A stretch of 64,000 nucleotides of DNA from Plantactinospora mayteni (lineage in GTDB: Bacteria > Actinomycetota > Actinomycetes > Mycobacteriales > Micromonosporaceae), in the NCBI RefSeq assembly GCF_016862935.1, contig NZ_BONX01000012.1, positions 124,001 through 188,000 of the forward strand, written 5' to 3'. The notes beneath the pieces were generated by a model, which did no database searches, was not told the DNA's origin, and saw only the letters and a list, made by a program, of their open reading frames with translations. A program made the position numbers and the translations under genes. This document shows positions 51,620-60,073 of the stretch, one piece after another. Positions within the stretch are counted from its first letter, which is position 1. Each line of letters begins with the position of its first letter.

Positions 51620-52048
51620 ATGCGTCGACTCGTCACTGGACCACGGTCCCTCGTCTCAAGCGCGTTGATGACCGCGCTGGCCACCCTGGTCGTCATGGCC
51701 GGTCTCGCCGTCGCGCCGACTGCCGCGTCAGCCGCACCCGACGCGGCCACGACGAAGGCGGGCTTCACCGAACTGTCGGAGGTGCCAGCGAGCCTGGCCA
51801 AGGGTAACGGCGCAGCGCTGGCCGACCAGGGCATCGCTTCAGTCTACGGCTGCCGGTATGCCCTTATTACCCCGTCCGTCGTTGACTTCATCTGCGTGGT
51901 CACGTCGGGCCGGATCCAGCTGTGGATGAACTGCTCGAACTTCTCCAGGTACCTCGGCCCCATCTGGGGCCCCGGCACCTACTCCATCCGCGGAACCTGC
52001 CCCTTCCTCTCCACGGTTGTCAGCGTGGGCGCGAACGAGTTCGCCTGA
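51620..52048 (+). CDS. Small secreted four-cysteine protein, unknown function
   Basis: 142 aa with a GGGAGAGAA ribosome site. Residues 1-38 are a signal peptide ending ASA. The mature part (about 104 aa) has four cysteines (C78, C92, C105, C127), fit for two disulfides, and aromatic residues in WMNCSNF and YLGPIWGPGTYSIRGTC. I do not recognise the family. The gene lies between two copies of the coiled-coil gene's 3' end, which suggests it arrived as a unit. Secretion is expected; a role in signalling or antagonism is only speculation. Confidence 0.75.
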   Translation: MRRLVTGPRSLVSSALMTALATLVVMAGLAVAPTAASAAPDAATTKAGFTELSEVPASLAKGNGAALADQGIASVYGCRYALITPSVVDFICVVTSGRIQLWMNCSNFSRYLGPIWGPGTYSIRGTCPFLSTVVSVGANEFA

Positions 52049-52293
52049 TCCGCCTGCCTTGACGGGATCCGGGGTGGCCAGCCGCCACCCCGGATCAGGG
52101 CACCAAGTCGAACAGGGTCACCGTCGACTCGGAGTAGACCGTCGGGCCGACTGCTGCTGTGACCTCTTCTTCTTGCTGGGGCCGGCCTTCACGGTCCTTT
52201 GTGTACCAAGACGCCGGGCAGATTGTCGGCAACCTGTACGCACGATCCGCCGTTACCACCGGACTGGCGGTCAGGCCGGCCCGCCAGGCCCAG

Positions 52294-52770
52294 TTAGCCG
52301 GCCAGGGTTTTGGTCGCCCTCTCGACCGCGCAGCCGTACCAGAAGCGCTTGGAATTTTGGTAGCCCTTGCTGACGGTGAGTGTGCGGTCCTTGTCCGGCG
52401 CCACGGTGACCTCCTTGAACTGGCTGCCGAGGCTGTCGGTGGCGAACTCGCTCTCACCAGCTGTGAAGTCGACCGTGAAGGAGTATTTGAACGCGTGGTC
52501 GGCCGAGGAGTTCTGGATCGACAGGTCGAACTTGATCAGCTGGGCCTTGTCGTCATAGCGGCAGTTCGTGCCGACGACCTCGCCCGTCGCGTTCGAGTCG
52601 TAGGTCGGCTCAGAGGTGGGCTTCTCCGCGCCGGGGGCGGAATCCGAACCGGACGAGTCGCGACCTATGTCCCGCACGAAGCCGCAGCCGAGACTGGTCA
52701 GGGCCAGTACGCTCATCATGGCCGTCACGGCGATGCGGACGCGGCGCTGCTCTCGCACGAAGACCCCCAC
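52294..52770 (-). CDS. Lipoprotein of unknown function
   Basis: 158 aa from GTG 52770. A GATAAT -10 box (52783-52778) ends seven bases before the GTG, so the message is probably leaderless. The signal sequence ends with the lipobox LTSLGC (C29). After a Ser/Glu/Pro-rich spacer (30-58) a beta-rich domain follows (FDLSIQNSSADHAFKYSFTVDFTAGESEF), resembling the immunoglobulin-like DUF4352/FxLYD lipoproteins. Two further cysteines (NCRYDD, YGCAV) may form a disulfide. Function unknown. Confidence 0.75.
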   Translation of the reverse strand: MGVFVREQRRVRIAVTAMMSVLALTSLGCGFVRDIGRDSSGSDSAPGAEKPTSEPTYDSNATGEVVGTNCRYDDKAQLIKFDLSIQNSSADHAFKYSFTVDFTAGESEFATDSLGSQFKEVTVAPDKDRTLTVSKGYQNSKRFWYGCAVERATKTLAG

Positions 52771-52777
52771 GATTCAA

Positions 52778-52783
52778 ATTATC
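52778..52783 (-). promoter_or_regulatory. -10 box of a leaderless lipoprotein message
   Basis: GATAAT on the minus strand stands seven bases before the GTG at 52770; no Shine-Dalgarno sequence fits between. Confidence 0.5.
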
Positions 52784-52956
52784 GGACAACACCTTACCGC
52801 GACTGCATAATCCCCGCAGACCGTGCGCCCGTAACGCCGGCAGGGCCACCTTGTCGAGCACCCTCGACTCCGACCGGTCGGCCGGGCCGACGTACCCTCG
52901 CACCCGTCGGACCGGCCCGATAACCTCTGCCGAGACGATCGGTCGGGAGGTTCGAG

Positions 52957-54267
52957 GTGGGAAACGAGCGGCCAGCGGCGCACGGCGAGCGGCGAGATGG
53001 CACGGACGACGGACCGGATGTCGCACCCGGACCGGCCGCGCCGGCCGGCACGGCGCCCGACCCGAGCCCCAGCCCGGCCGCCCCTGTCGCCCCGGGCCCG
53101 GCGACCGGCGCGGGCCCGGCGACGGAGCCGAGAAGCACCGCGACGGAGCCGGGGGGCGGGGCGTACCCGGCTGATGGCGTCGACGGTGGTCCGGGCGAGC
53201 GGCCGGGCGGCGGCGGGGCAGGGCGGTACGGTCAGCCGGGCCAGCCGCTGCGGCTCAGTCCGTTCCTGGTCGGGCTCACCGGTGGGCTGGGCGTGCTGCT
53301 GGCGTACACGATCTTCCTCGCGGTCCGGAACGCGGGCTCGGTGCTGGTGCTGGTCTTCATCGCGCTCTTCCTGGCGATCGGCCTGCACCCGGCGGTGGTC
53401 CGGCTGCGCTCCTGGGGGCTGCCCCGTGGCGTCGCCGTGACGGCGGTGACGCTGACCCTGCTCGCCGTCATCACCGGCGCGGTGTACGCGCTGGTCCCGC
53501 CGGTCGTCAGCCAGACCGGTGAGCTGATCGGGCAGGTGCCCGACTACGTCACCGAGCTGCGCCGCAACGACGCCGTCAACGACCTGATCGTCCAGTACGA
53601 CCTGGCGGGCCGGATCGAGTCGGCGGCCACCACGGAGAACATCACCCGGGCCCTGGGTGGGGTCTTCGGGGCGGCCGGGTTCATCTTCGGCGCGGTCTTC
53701 AACGTCGTCACCGTGATCGTGCTGACCATCTACTTCATGGCCACCTTCGACCGGCTCCGCGACCTCGGCTACGGCCTGGTCCCGGCCACCCGGCGGGACC
53801 GGGTACGGCTGATCGGCGACGAGATCCTCGCCAAGGTCGGCGCGTACATGGTGGGTGCGCTCGCGATCGCCCTGCTGGCCGGGGTGAGTACCTTCGTCTT
53901 CGCCATCGTCGTCGGCCTGGCGTACCCGTTCGCGCTCGCCGTGGTGGTGGCGATCTGCGACCTCATCCCGCAGATCGGCGCGACCATCGGGGCGGTGGTG
54001 ATCAGCCTGGTCGGCTTCGCCACGGACGTGCCGACCGGGATCGCCTGTGTGGTCTTCTTCCTGATCTACCAGCAGCTGGAGAACTACCTCGTCTACCCCC
54101 GGGTGATGCGCCGGTCCGTGCAGGTCAACGACGTCGCGGCGATCGTCGCGGCACTGCTCGGGGTGGCCCTGTTCGGGGTGATCGGCGCGCTGGTGGCGAT
54201 CCCGGCGGTGGCCGCGATCCAACTGGTACTCCGCGAGGTGGTGCTGCCCCGGCAGCAGCACCGCTGA
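52957..54267 (+). CDS. AI-2E family permease
   Basis: 436 aa from GTG 52957, six bases after GGGAGG. The first 95 residues are Pro/Ala/Gly-rich and cytoplasmic. The membrane part has about eight spans and includes VLVFIALFLAIGLHPAVVRLRSWGLPRGVAV, AYMVGALAIALLAGVSTFVFAIVVGL and YQQLENYLVYPRVM with the following VQVNDVAAIVAALLG. These are the signature segments of the AI-2E/PerM/TqsA family. Members include exporters of autoinducer-2 and ion transporters; the substrate here is not known. Confidence 0.92.
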   Translation: MGNERPAAHGERRDGTDDGPDVAPGPAAPAGTAPDPSPSPAAPVAPGPATGAGPATEPRSTATEPGGGAYPADGVDGGPGERPGGGGAGRYGQPGQPLRLSPFLVGLTGGLGVLLAYTIFLAVRNAGSVLVLVFIALFLAIGLHPAVVRLRSWGLPRGVAVTAVTLTLLAVITGAVYALVPPVVSQTGELIGQVPDYVTELRRNDAVNDLIVQYDLAGRIESAATTENITRALGGVFGAAGFIFGAVFNVVTVIVLTIYFMATFDRLRDLGYGLVPATRRDRVRLIGDEILAKVGAYMVGALAIALLAGVSTFVFAIVVGLAYPFALAVVVAICDLIPQIGATIGAVVISLVGFATDVPTGIACVVFFLIYQQLENYLVYPRVMRRSVQVNDVAAIVAALLGVALFGVIGALVAIPAVAAIQLVLREVVLPRQQHR

Positions 54268-54520
54268 CCAGCAACTTCTGTCCGCAATCCGTCTGAAACG
54301 AGAATAGTAACCCCTTCAACACGGCTTGTAGTATTCATTCATGGCCAGTAGATCGAGACGATCGGGAACGCACCCCTCCTGAGCTGGGAAGGTGTCTCGA
54401 CCGCGCGATCGGGTCGACTCGGGGGGAGTCGGCGCGGACCGGCCGAATCGGCGGTGGGCGCCTCGTGGCGCACGAGCGGTGGCCCCTGCCTGTGTGCGAA
54501 CGCGCCCGTGGGGGGTAGCC
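54268..54520. other. Intergenic region before the glycan locus
   Basis: 253 bases with a lower-GC patch at about 54295-54345 (TAGTAA, TAGTAT) where the promoter of the beta-helix gene probably lies. No definite -35/-10 pair was found. The plus frame open from 54392 is a 5' extension of the beta-helix gene. Confidence 0.5.
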
Positions 54521-55870
54521 GTGACCGACACCAACGCCGGACCTCCGATCGAGCCAGCGGGTCTCGTCCGCCAGCCACACCGCAACCGGCGCCGGGCGAC
54601 CATCGTCGGGACCTTCGGCGTCACGGCCGCCCTCCTCGCCGCCAGCGGCTATCTCGTACTCAACGTCGCGGGTCAGCCCGTCCAGGCCGCGCCGATGGTG
54701 CTCGACCAGCCCGCGACCGTCCTCTGGGGGCAGACGGTCGACCGCCCGATCGAGGTCGCGGCCGACAACGTCACCATCCGGCGGGTGACGGTACGCACCG
54801 GCGGCGCCGCCGCCATCGTGATCCGGTCCGGGGTGGTCGGCACCCTGATCGAGGACACCGAGATCCAGTGCACCTCCGCCGGGACTGATGGTGTGGTGCC
54901 GGGCGGATACTCGGCGTTACGGGTCCGGGTCAACGGCTGCCGTCAGGCGTTCGGGCAGGCCGACGGCAACCCGGCCACCATCGTCGAGTCCTCGCAGGAC
55001 GGAAAGCCGTACGGGGGTGCGGTGCCGAGCAGCCCGACCGGGTCGGTCCCGCCACCCGCAACCGACCCCGACTCCCGGGCGATGGCGGAACGGCCGCCGT
55101 ACGCGCCGGCCGCCGCGCCGCCCACCCCGATCACGTACTGGCCCGGGCCGGGCAACACCGGTGTGCCGGCCGGTACGGCGCTGCGCAACTCCGGATCGCT
55201 CAGCCTGCGTACCGCCGGGCAGGTGGTGAGCGGGCTGAACATCGTCGGCTGTGTCACCGTCGCCGCCGCCAACGTGCAGATCCTGCGTTCCCGGATCACC
55301 TGCAACAGCACCACGTACTCGATCCGGACCCTGGCCGGGACGACCAACCTGCTGATCCAGGACGTCGAGATCAACGGCATGGCGAAGAACTCGGCCTCGA
55401 TCTGCTGCGGCGACTACACGCTGCGCCGGGGCAACGTCTACAACATGATCGACGGCCCACGGCTGAGCAACAACACCAGGATCTTCGACTCGTACCTGCA
55501 CAGCCTGGCCCGGGTCGCCGGCTCGCACAACGACGTGTTGCAGAGCACCGGCGGCAACAACATCATCGTCCGGCACAACACGCTGCTGTCGTACAACCCG
55601 GCGACCCAGGACCCGTTCAACTCCTGCCTCACCATCGGCTCGGAGACCAGCCCGTCGCTGACCAACCTGACCTTCGAGGACAACTACTGCAACGGCGGCA
55701 ACTACTCGATCGGGATCAGTCCCCGGCTGGTCGGCTCCAACATCCTGTTCCGGAACAACAAGTACGGCCGCGACTACCGCTACGGCGTGGTCTCCGGCTG
55801 GAACCGGCCCGGAGTCACCTGGGAACGCCCCACCAACGTCTACTTCGACAACGGTCAGCCGGTGGTCTGA
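54521..55870 (+). CDS. Right-handed beta-helix surface protein
   Basis: 449 aa from GTG 54521, after GGGGGG; the upstream extension is Arg-rich and unlikely. One membrane span at about residues 27-49 anchors it outside. The body has the spaced hydrophobic rungs of a pectate-lyase-like helix: VLWGQTVDRPIEVAADNVTIRRVTV, NVQILRSRITCNSTTYSIRTLAGTTNLLIQDVEINGM, NIIVRHNTLLSYN and LTNLTFEDNYCNGGNYSIGI. A Pro-rich insert splits the helix near 165-215. The fold binds or cleaves polysaccharides, and it borders the glycan locus, convergent with nine bases to spare. Confidence 0.85.
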   Translation: MTDTNAGPPIEPAGLVRQPHRNRRRATIVGTFGVTAALLAASGYLVLNVAGQPVQAAPMVLDQPATVLWGQTVDRPIEVAADNVTIRRVTVRTGGAAAIVIRSGVVGTLIEDTEIQCTSAGTDGVVPGGYSALRVRVNGCRQAFGQADGNPATIVESSQDGKPYGGAVPSSPTGSVPPPATDPDSRAMAERPPYAPAAAPPTPITYWPGPGNTGVPAGTALRNSGSLSLRTAGQVVSGLNIVGCVTVAAANVQILRSRITCNSTTYSIRTLAGTTNLLIQDVEINGMAKNSASICCGDYTLRRGNVYNMIDGPRLSNNTRIFDSYLHSLARVAGSHNDVLQSTGGNNIIVRHNTLLSYNPATQDPFNSCLTIGSETSPSLTNLTFEDNYCNGGNYSIGISPRLVGSNILFRNNKYGRDYRYGVVSGWNRPGVTWERPTNVYFDNGQPVV

Positions 55871-55894
55871 GGGCCGGGGTCAGCCGGTGGTCTG
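55853..55894. repeat. 17-bp direct repeat over two convergent stop codons
   Basis: GGTCAGCCGGTGGTCTG occurs at 55853-55869 and 55878-55894. The first copy ends the beta-helix gene, the second ends the FrhB-like gene on the other strand. Confidence 0.85.
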
Positions 55895-57238
55895 CGCCGG
55901 GTCCGCCGGGACCCGCGCACCGGGCGCGGGCGCCGGAACCGTCGGCGCCGCCCCGGCCCGGCTCGGCGGCCGGTGCGGCTCCAGCACCGCCGGCTCGCGC
56001 AGCCGCTTGCGACCGATCCGGCGCAGCGTACCGAGGGTGGAGCGGAGCTTCTCGACCGTCGACAGGTGCCGCCACCAGAGCCCGGCCATCGGCAGGTTCC
56101 GCAGCCGGGGCGTCATCAGGCCGGCGACCCGGAGCGTGCCGAGCCGCCCCCACACCGCACCCCGGGCCCGGAGCAGGTTCGGCTGCGAGGCGGGCAGGAT
56201 GTCGGCGGTCACCGGGGTCAGCACCAGCGCGCCGGCCGCGATGGCGGCCTCGACCAGCCGTACCCCGCGCTCGGTGCGGGCCAGCACCAGGGACTGGCCC
56301 GGGTCGTCGCCGGTCGGCCTGTACCACGGGTCGCCGACCGCCACGTCGGCGAACTCGCCGGTGTGGTCGGCGCAGAGGTAACAGCGCCACTGCCGGTGCT
56401 GCTGGAGGATGTCGCCCCAGGACTCGGCGTAGCTCAGCTCGCGCCGCTCCTCCGGCGGGTCGTCGACCAGCCGGGCCCGGGCCGATCCGGGCCAGCCGGC
56501 ACCCCGGTAGTGCACCGACTCCAGCCGGGTCGGGTCGGCGACACCGAGCCGGTCCAGCATCTCCAGGGTACCCCGGGTGGTGGGGGTGCCGGCGCAGAAG
56601 ATCGCGATGGTCAGCCCGAGCTTCCGGTCCAGCTCCGGCCGGACCTGCCGGGCCATCCGGACCGCCGCCACGTCGCAGGGCTTGCCGACGAAGACGCACG
56701 GCGCCTCGGCCGACTCGACCAGGTCCAGCCGGTCGCAGGGGCTCGCCGGGGCGTACCGGGAGCCGGCGTTCGCCAGCAGTTCGGCCGGGGTACGGGAGAG
56801 TCGGGTCTCGTTCAGGTACGGCACGTCGGCCCGGGCGCCGATGTGCAGTACTCCGGCCATCCCTTCGCCGGTCAGGCAGTGTCCGGCCAGTGCGGTCGCC
56901 ACCCCACCGCTGGAGCCGGCGTACCGGATCGCGGGGTCGGCCGCGTACCCCTCCCAGATCGCCCGGACCGGTCCCCAGGCCGCGCGCAGTTCGGGGATCT
57001 CGCCCGGCGCCGGCCGGCTGCTGCCGTGCGCCAGCCGCACCCCCGGGCAGCAGTCCAGCGCCGTCGCCGCACCGGGACCGGCGGCACCGGACCCGACCGG
57101 GGTGATCGGCAACGGCCGCCGGCCGTGGTCGAGTACGTCGACCATCCGCACCTCGTCCGGCGCCAGATACGCGCAGACCCCGCAGCCGGTGCAGAGCTTG
57201 CCGGACGCGACGTCGTGCACGGTGCGGGGCCGCACCAT
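55880..57238 (-). CDS. FrhB-like (coenzyme F420 hydrogenase beta subunit) family protein in glycan locus
   Basis: 452 aa. The N-terminal ferredoxin-like motif is C16-TGC19-GVC22, but the expected fourth cysteine-proline reads LAP, so only three ligands are present there. The FrhB C-terminal domain has CYLCADHTGEFADVAVGDPWYR and a nucleotide-binding segment. The last 60 residues are Pro/Arg/Ala-rich. Such proteins recur beside pyruvyl transferases in exopolysaccharide clusters, where their role (perhaps sugar reduction) is unsettled. The ATG overlaps the pyruvyl transferase stop by four bases. Confidence 0.88.
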   Translation of the reverse strand: MVRPRTVHDVASGKLCTGCGVCAYLAPDEVRMVDVLDHGRRPLPITPVGSGAAGPGAATALDCCPGVRLAHGSSRPAPGEIPELRAAWGPVRAIWEGYAADPAIRYAGSSGGVATALAGHCLTGEGMAGVLHIGARADVPYLNETRLSRTPAELLANAGSRYAPASPCDRLDLVESAEAPCVFVGKPCDVAAVRMARQVRPELDRKLGLTIAIFCAGTPTTRGTLEMLDRLGVADPTRLESVHYRGAGWPGSARARLVDDPPEERRELSYAESWGDILQQHRQWRCYLCADHTGEFADVAVGDPWYRPTGDDPGQSLVLARTERGVRLVEAAIAAGALVLTPVTADILPASQPNLLRARGAVWGRLGTLRVAGLMTPRLRNLPMAGLWWRHLSTVEKLRSTLGTLRRIGRKRLREPAVLEPHRPPSRAGAAPTVPAPAPGARVPADPAQTTG

Positions 57239-58572
57239 CAGCGCACCCCGGCCGGCGCTCGGCGGTCCCGCTCGGCCCGGGCCAGCGCCACGAACTCGTC
57301 CATCTGGGCGGCGGCCCGGCCGACCGCGTCCGGAGTCCGGACGGCCAGTTCGGCGGCGGTCTCGGCCCGGGCGGTCCAGGAGGTCCAGAGCGCGTCCAGC
57401 AGTGCGTCGTCGGCGAGCCGGCGGGCGTCGGCGACGTGCCGGCGCTGCCCCACGCTGGCGAAGACGCCCCGCGCCTTGTCGCTGTACGCCACCACCGCCG
57501 CCGGTACGCCGGAGGAGAGCGCCGCGATCGTCGAGTGCATCCGCATCCCGCAGAACCAGCTCGTGTGCCCGATCACCCACTTGCTCTGGTGCGGGTCCAG
57601 CCCGGCCGGGGCGAGCCCGACCCGGTCACCGTACCGGGGGGCGAGTGCCGCGTAGAGCCGCTCGCTGGCCACCCGGTCGTCGTCGGCCCCGTTCGGGGTG
57701 AGTACGTGCGGGACGATGATCACCCGGGTGTCCGGCTGGTCCAGCAGGCGTGCGCAGAGCCGGTTGGCGACCCGGGAGGTGTCCCCGGCCAGTCCGAACT
57801 GGACCCGCCCCTCCGGCCGGGACATCAGCCCGCTCACGTTGATCCCGGCCACCGGCCCCGGATCCGCCTCGAACCACCCCGCCAACCGCTGGTACGCCGG
57901 CTCGTCCGGCACCCTCGGCTCCAGCGCGAACGCCACGTCCACGCCCTCCCGGTGCCGCCCCGGGTCGAGGTCGGGGCCGAGCAGGTCGGCCAGGGCCGCG
58001 TAGCTCTCCGGATCCCGGGCCCAGGCGGTCCGGGCGCCCCGGACCAGCGCCGCCGCCTCGGCCCGCAGCCGCGCCGACCGGAACGGCCCGTACGTCTGCG
58101 GCAGCAACACCAGCGGGCGGCGCCGGAGCAGCGCCAACCGCTTCGGCCAGGCCACGGAACGGAACCGGTGCTCGCCGTAGATGTCGCTGAAGCTGTCCCC
58201 GCCGCTGACGTCGAGTACCACGTCGGCGGCGTCGATCCGGGCCAGCCCGGCGTTGCCGAGCCCGCCCAGCGCCGCACTGATCCGCATGTTGAGGTAGGAC
58301 TCCGGCCGGTGGTAGCGGCGCGAGTGCCGGGCACCGGCCAGCGAGATCGGCACCGGCCGGCCGGCCACGAAGGTGTGCCCGGCGCGCTGCCCCCAACCGT
58401 CGTCGAAGACGGTGACGGCCGCGCCCGGTTCCCGGGCCAGCAGCCCGCCCAGGGTCGCCGCCCGCAGCGCGCCGACACCCAGGTTCAGGTGTGCGCCGGG
58501 CACCCCGAACAGGCACGCCGACACCGCTCTGGTCCGGGTGCCCGACTCGATCTTCTCGCTCGCTTCGGTCAC
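57238..58572 (-). CDS. Polysaccharide pyruvyl transferase family protein
   Basis: 444 aa from GTG 58572, in a GTGA overlap with the PIG-L gene. The CsaB/WcaK-like fold is recognised from GVPGAHLNLGVGALRAATLGGLL, VVLDVSGGDSFSDIYGEHRF, PLVLLPQTYGPFRSARLR, ARDPESYAALADLLG and the C-terminal WVIGHTSWFCGMRMHSTIAALSSGVPAAVVAYSDK. It should transfer pyruvate from phosphoenolpyruvate to a sugar as a ketal, adding negative charge to the glycan. The target sugar is unknown. Confidence 0.92.
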   Translation of the reverse strand: MTEASEKIESGTRTRAVSACLFGVPGAHLNLGVGALRAATLGGLLAREPGAAVTVFDDGWGQRAGHTFVAGRPVPISLAGARHSRRYHRPESYLNMRISAALGGLGNAGLARIDAADVVLDVSGGDSFSDIYGEHRFRSVAWPKRLALLRRRPLVLLPQTYGPFRSARLRAEAAALVRGARTAWARDPESYAALADLLGPDLDPGRHREGVDVAFALEPRVPDEPAYQRLAGWFEADPGPVAGINVSGLMSRPEGRVQFGLAGDTSRVANRLCARLLDQPDTRVIIVPHVLTPNGADDDRVASERLYAALAPRYGDRVGLAPAGLDPHQSKWVIGHTSWFCGMRMHSTIAALSSGVPAAVVAYSDKARGVFASVGQRRHVADARRLADDALLDALWTSWTARAETAAELAVRTPDAVGRAAAQMDEFVALARAERDRRAPAGVR

Positions 58573-59204
58573 TGCTCGATCACCGCCTTCTCGCACCGGA
58601 ACGCCTCGGCGTACCGGGACCGGCACTCCATCCCCCGCAGCCGGGCCAGCCCGAGGAACACCTCGTCGTCCCACCAGTCCCGGGCCTTCTGGGACGGATA
58701 GCTCGCGTGCAGCAGCTCGACCTTGCGGCGTACCCGCTGCTCGGTCAGGGGCAGGTAGACGTTGCGCCGGCCCAGGTCGCCGTCCCACTTGGGGATCTCG
58801 TAGTACAACACCGTGGCGTCCCGAAACGACGTGGGCACCAGGGCGGCGAGTGTGTGGTGGTCCTGGTGCGCGTCGTCCGGGCTGGGCGCCAGTACCAGGT
58901 CGGCGTTCAGGGCCGCGGCGGCGGCGTCCACGATCTCCTTCGCCTCGCCCCATCGGGCCGGCACCCGGCCGTCCGGCAGGTCGTGCAGGGCGAAACTGAG
59001 CCGGGCACCGGGCAGGAAGGCCCCGGCCGCCGACCGGGCCTCGGCCTGCCGGGCGGGGGTGCCGGTGAGCAGCACGTAGTGCACCCGGAGCCCGGGTACG
59101 TCGCCGAGGGCGAGCAGCAGGCCGCCGGCCCCGATCTCGATGTCGTCCGGATGTGCCCCGAGCAGCACCACCGAGCGGGCGGCGGAGAGGCGCAGCGGCA
59201 CCAT
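58569..59204 (-). CDS. PIG-L/LmbE-family deacetylase
   Basis: 211 aa. The zinc motif AHPDD is at residues 17-21, with the catalytic aspartate in it, and the third ligand lies in DDAHQDHHTLAALV. The family removes acetyl groups from N-acetyl sugars (as in mycothiol or GPI precursors). In this locus it would de-acetylate an amino sugar. The ATG overlaps the cytidylyltransferase-like gene (ATGA). No signal peptide, so it acts in the cytoplasm. Confidence 0.92.
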   Translation of the reverse strand: MVPLRLSAARSVVLLGAHPDDIEIGAGGLLLALGDVPGLRVHYVLLTGTPARQAEARSAAGAFLPGARLSFALHDLPDGRVPARWGEAKEIVDAAAAALNADLVLAPSPDDAHQDHHTLAALVPTSFRDATVLYYEIPKWDGDLGRRNVYLPLTEQRVRRKVELLHASYPSQKARDWWDDEVFLGLARLRGMECRSRYAEAFRCEKAVIEQ

Positions 59205-60073
59205 CAGCCGGTCAGCCCCAGGTCGCGGGGCGCACCGGCGCTGCCTGTGGCGGCGAGTACCGGCTCAAGGGTCGCCGGCCGACGGCCCCGGTTGCGGTTG
59301 GCGTCCCAGAGCATCCACGGGCAGCGGGCCGAGTGGTAGAGCTGCTCCAGCTCGGCCCGGTCCTTGAAGGTGTCGGCGGCCCGCCAGAACCCGGTGTAGC
59401 GCTGGGCGATCAGCCGTTGCTCCGGCAGCAGCCGGTCGAACGCCTGCGGCACCAGGTCCTCCCCCTCGCGGAGCACGTCGAAGATCTCCGGACGCAGGAT
59501 GAAGTAGCCGCCGTTCTCCCACTGCATCAGCTCGCGGATCGGGCGTACCCGGGTGACCTGGTCGCCGGGGGCGATGTCGATGACGTGGTGCGTCGACTGC
59601 ACCGGTACGGCGAGCAGGCTGGCCACCGCGTCGGTGAAGCGGAACCGGTCGATCATCTCCGGCAGCGGCGCGTCGGTCAGGGTGTCCGCGTAGTTGGCCA
59701 GGAACATCGGCTCGTCCTCGACGTACGGGCGGACCCGGATCAGCCGCTCACCGATGCTGGCCCCAAGGCCGGTGTCGATGAAGGTGATGTTCCAGTCGGT
59801 GATGTCGGCGGAGAAGAGCCGCACGTCCCTGCCGTCCATGGCGAGGCTGAAGTCGTTGGAGAGCGTCTCGTCGTACCGCAGGAAGTAGTCCTTGACCGCG
59901 ACGGCGCCGTAGCCGAGGCAGAGGATGAAGTCGGTGTGCCCGAAGTGGGCGTAGTAGCGCATCACGTGCCAGAGCAGCGGGCGGTCCCCGATCATCGCCA
60001 TCGGCTTCGGCGCCGAGGCCGCGTCCTCGCGCATCCGCATCCCCAGGCCGCCGCAGAAGAGGACGACCTTCAT
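59204..60073 (-). CDS. Sugar-phosphate nucleotidyltransferase (glucose-1-phosphate cytidylyltransferase-like)
   Basis: 289 aa. It starts MKVVLFCGGLGMRMREDAASAPKPMAMIGDRPLLWHVMRYY, the nucleotide-binding signature with the PKPM lysine, followed by DFILCLGYGAVAVKDYF, typical of RfbF-like enzymes. The later IDTGLGASIGERL and FLANYADTLTDAPL also fit. It should make CDP-glucose or another NDP-sugar. The Met overlaps the methyltransferase stop (ATGA), and its own stop overlaps the next gene. Confidence 0.9.
   Translation of the reverse strand: MKVVLFCGGLGMRMREDAASAPKPMAMIGDRPLLWHVMRYYAHFGHTDFILCLGYGAVAVKDYFLRYDETLSNDFSLAMDGRDVRLFSADITDWNITFIDTGLGASIGERLIRVRPYVEDEPMFLANYADTLTDAPLPEMIDRFRFTDAVASLLAVPVQSTHHVIDIAPGDQVTRVRPIRELMQWENGGYFILRPEIFDVLREGEDLVPQAFDRLLPEQRLIAQRYTGFWRAADTFKDRAELEQLYHSARCPWMLWDANRNRGRRPATLEPVLAATGSAGAPRDLGLTG

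Larger units (their letters stand above)
51403..52137 (+). repeat. 42-bp direct repeat flanking the small secreted-protein gene
   Basis: The final 42 bases of the coiled-coil gene, stop included (51403-51444), recur at 52096-52137 with two mismatches, offset 693 bases. The second copy has no coding sequence before it. The stretch between holds the terminator and the 142-aa gene. Duplication of the gene end, or insertion of a segment carrying a copy of it, explains the pattern. Confidence 0.85.

Noticed and set aside
52095-52457. 120-aa minus-strand frame overlapping the lipoprotein region
   Set aside because: Ser/Arg/Pro-rich with no motifs; it crosses the duplicated gene end and overlaps the better-supported lipoprotein.
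57238-58953. 571-aa version of the pyruvyl transferase
   Set aside because: The first 127 residues run out of frame over the PIG-L gene; GTG 58572 is in a four-base overlap with its stop.
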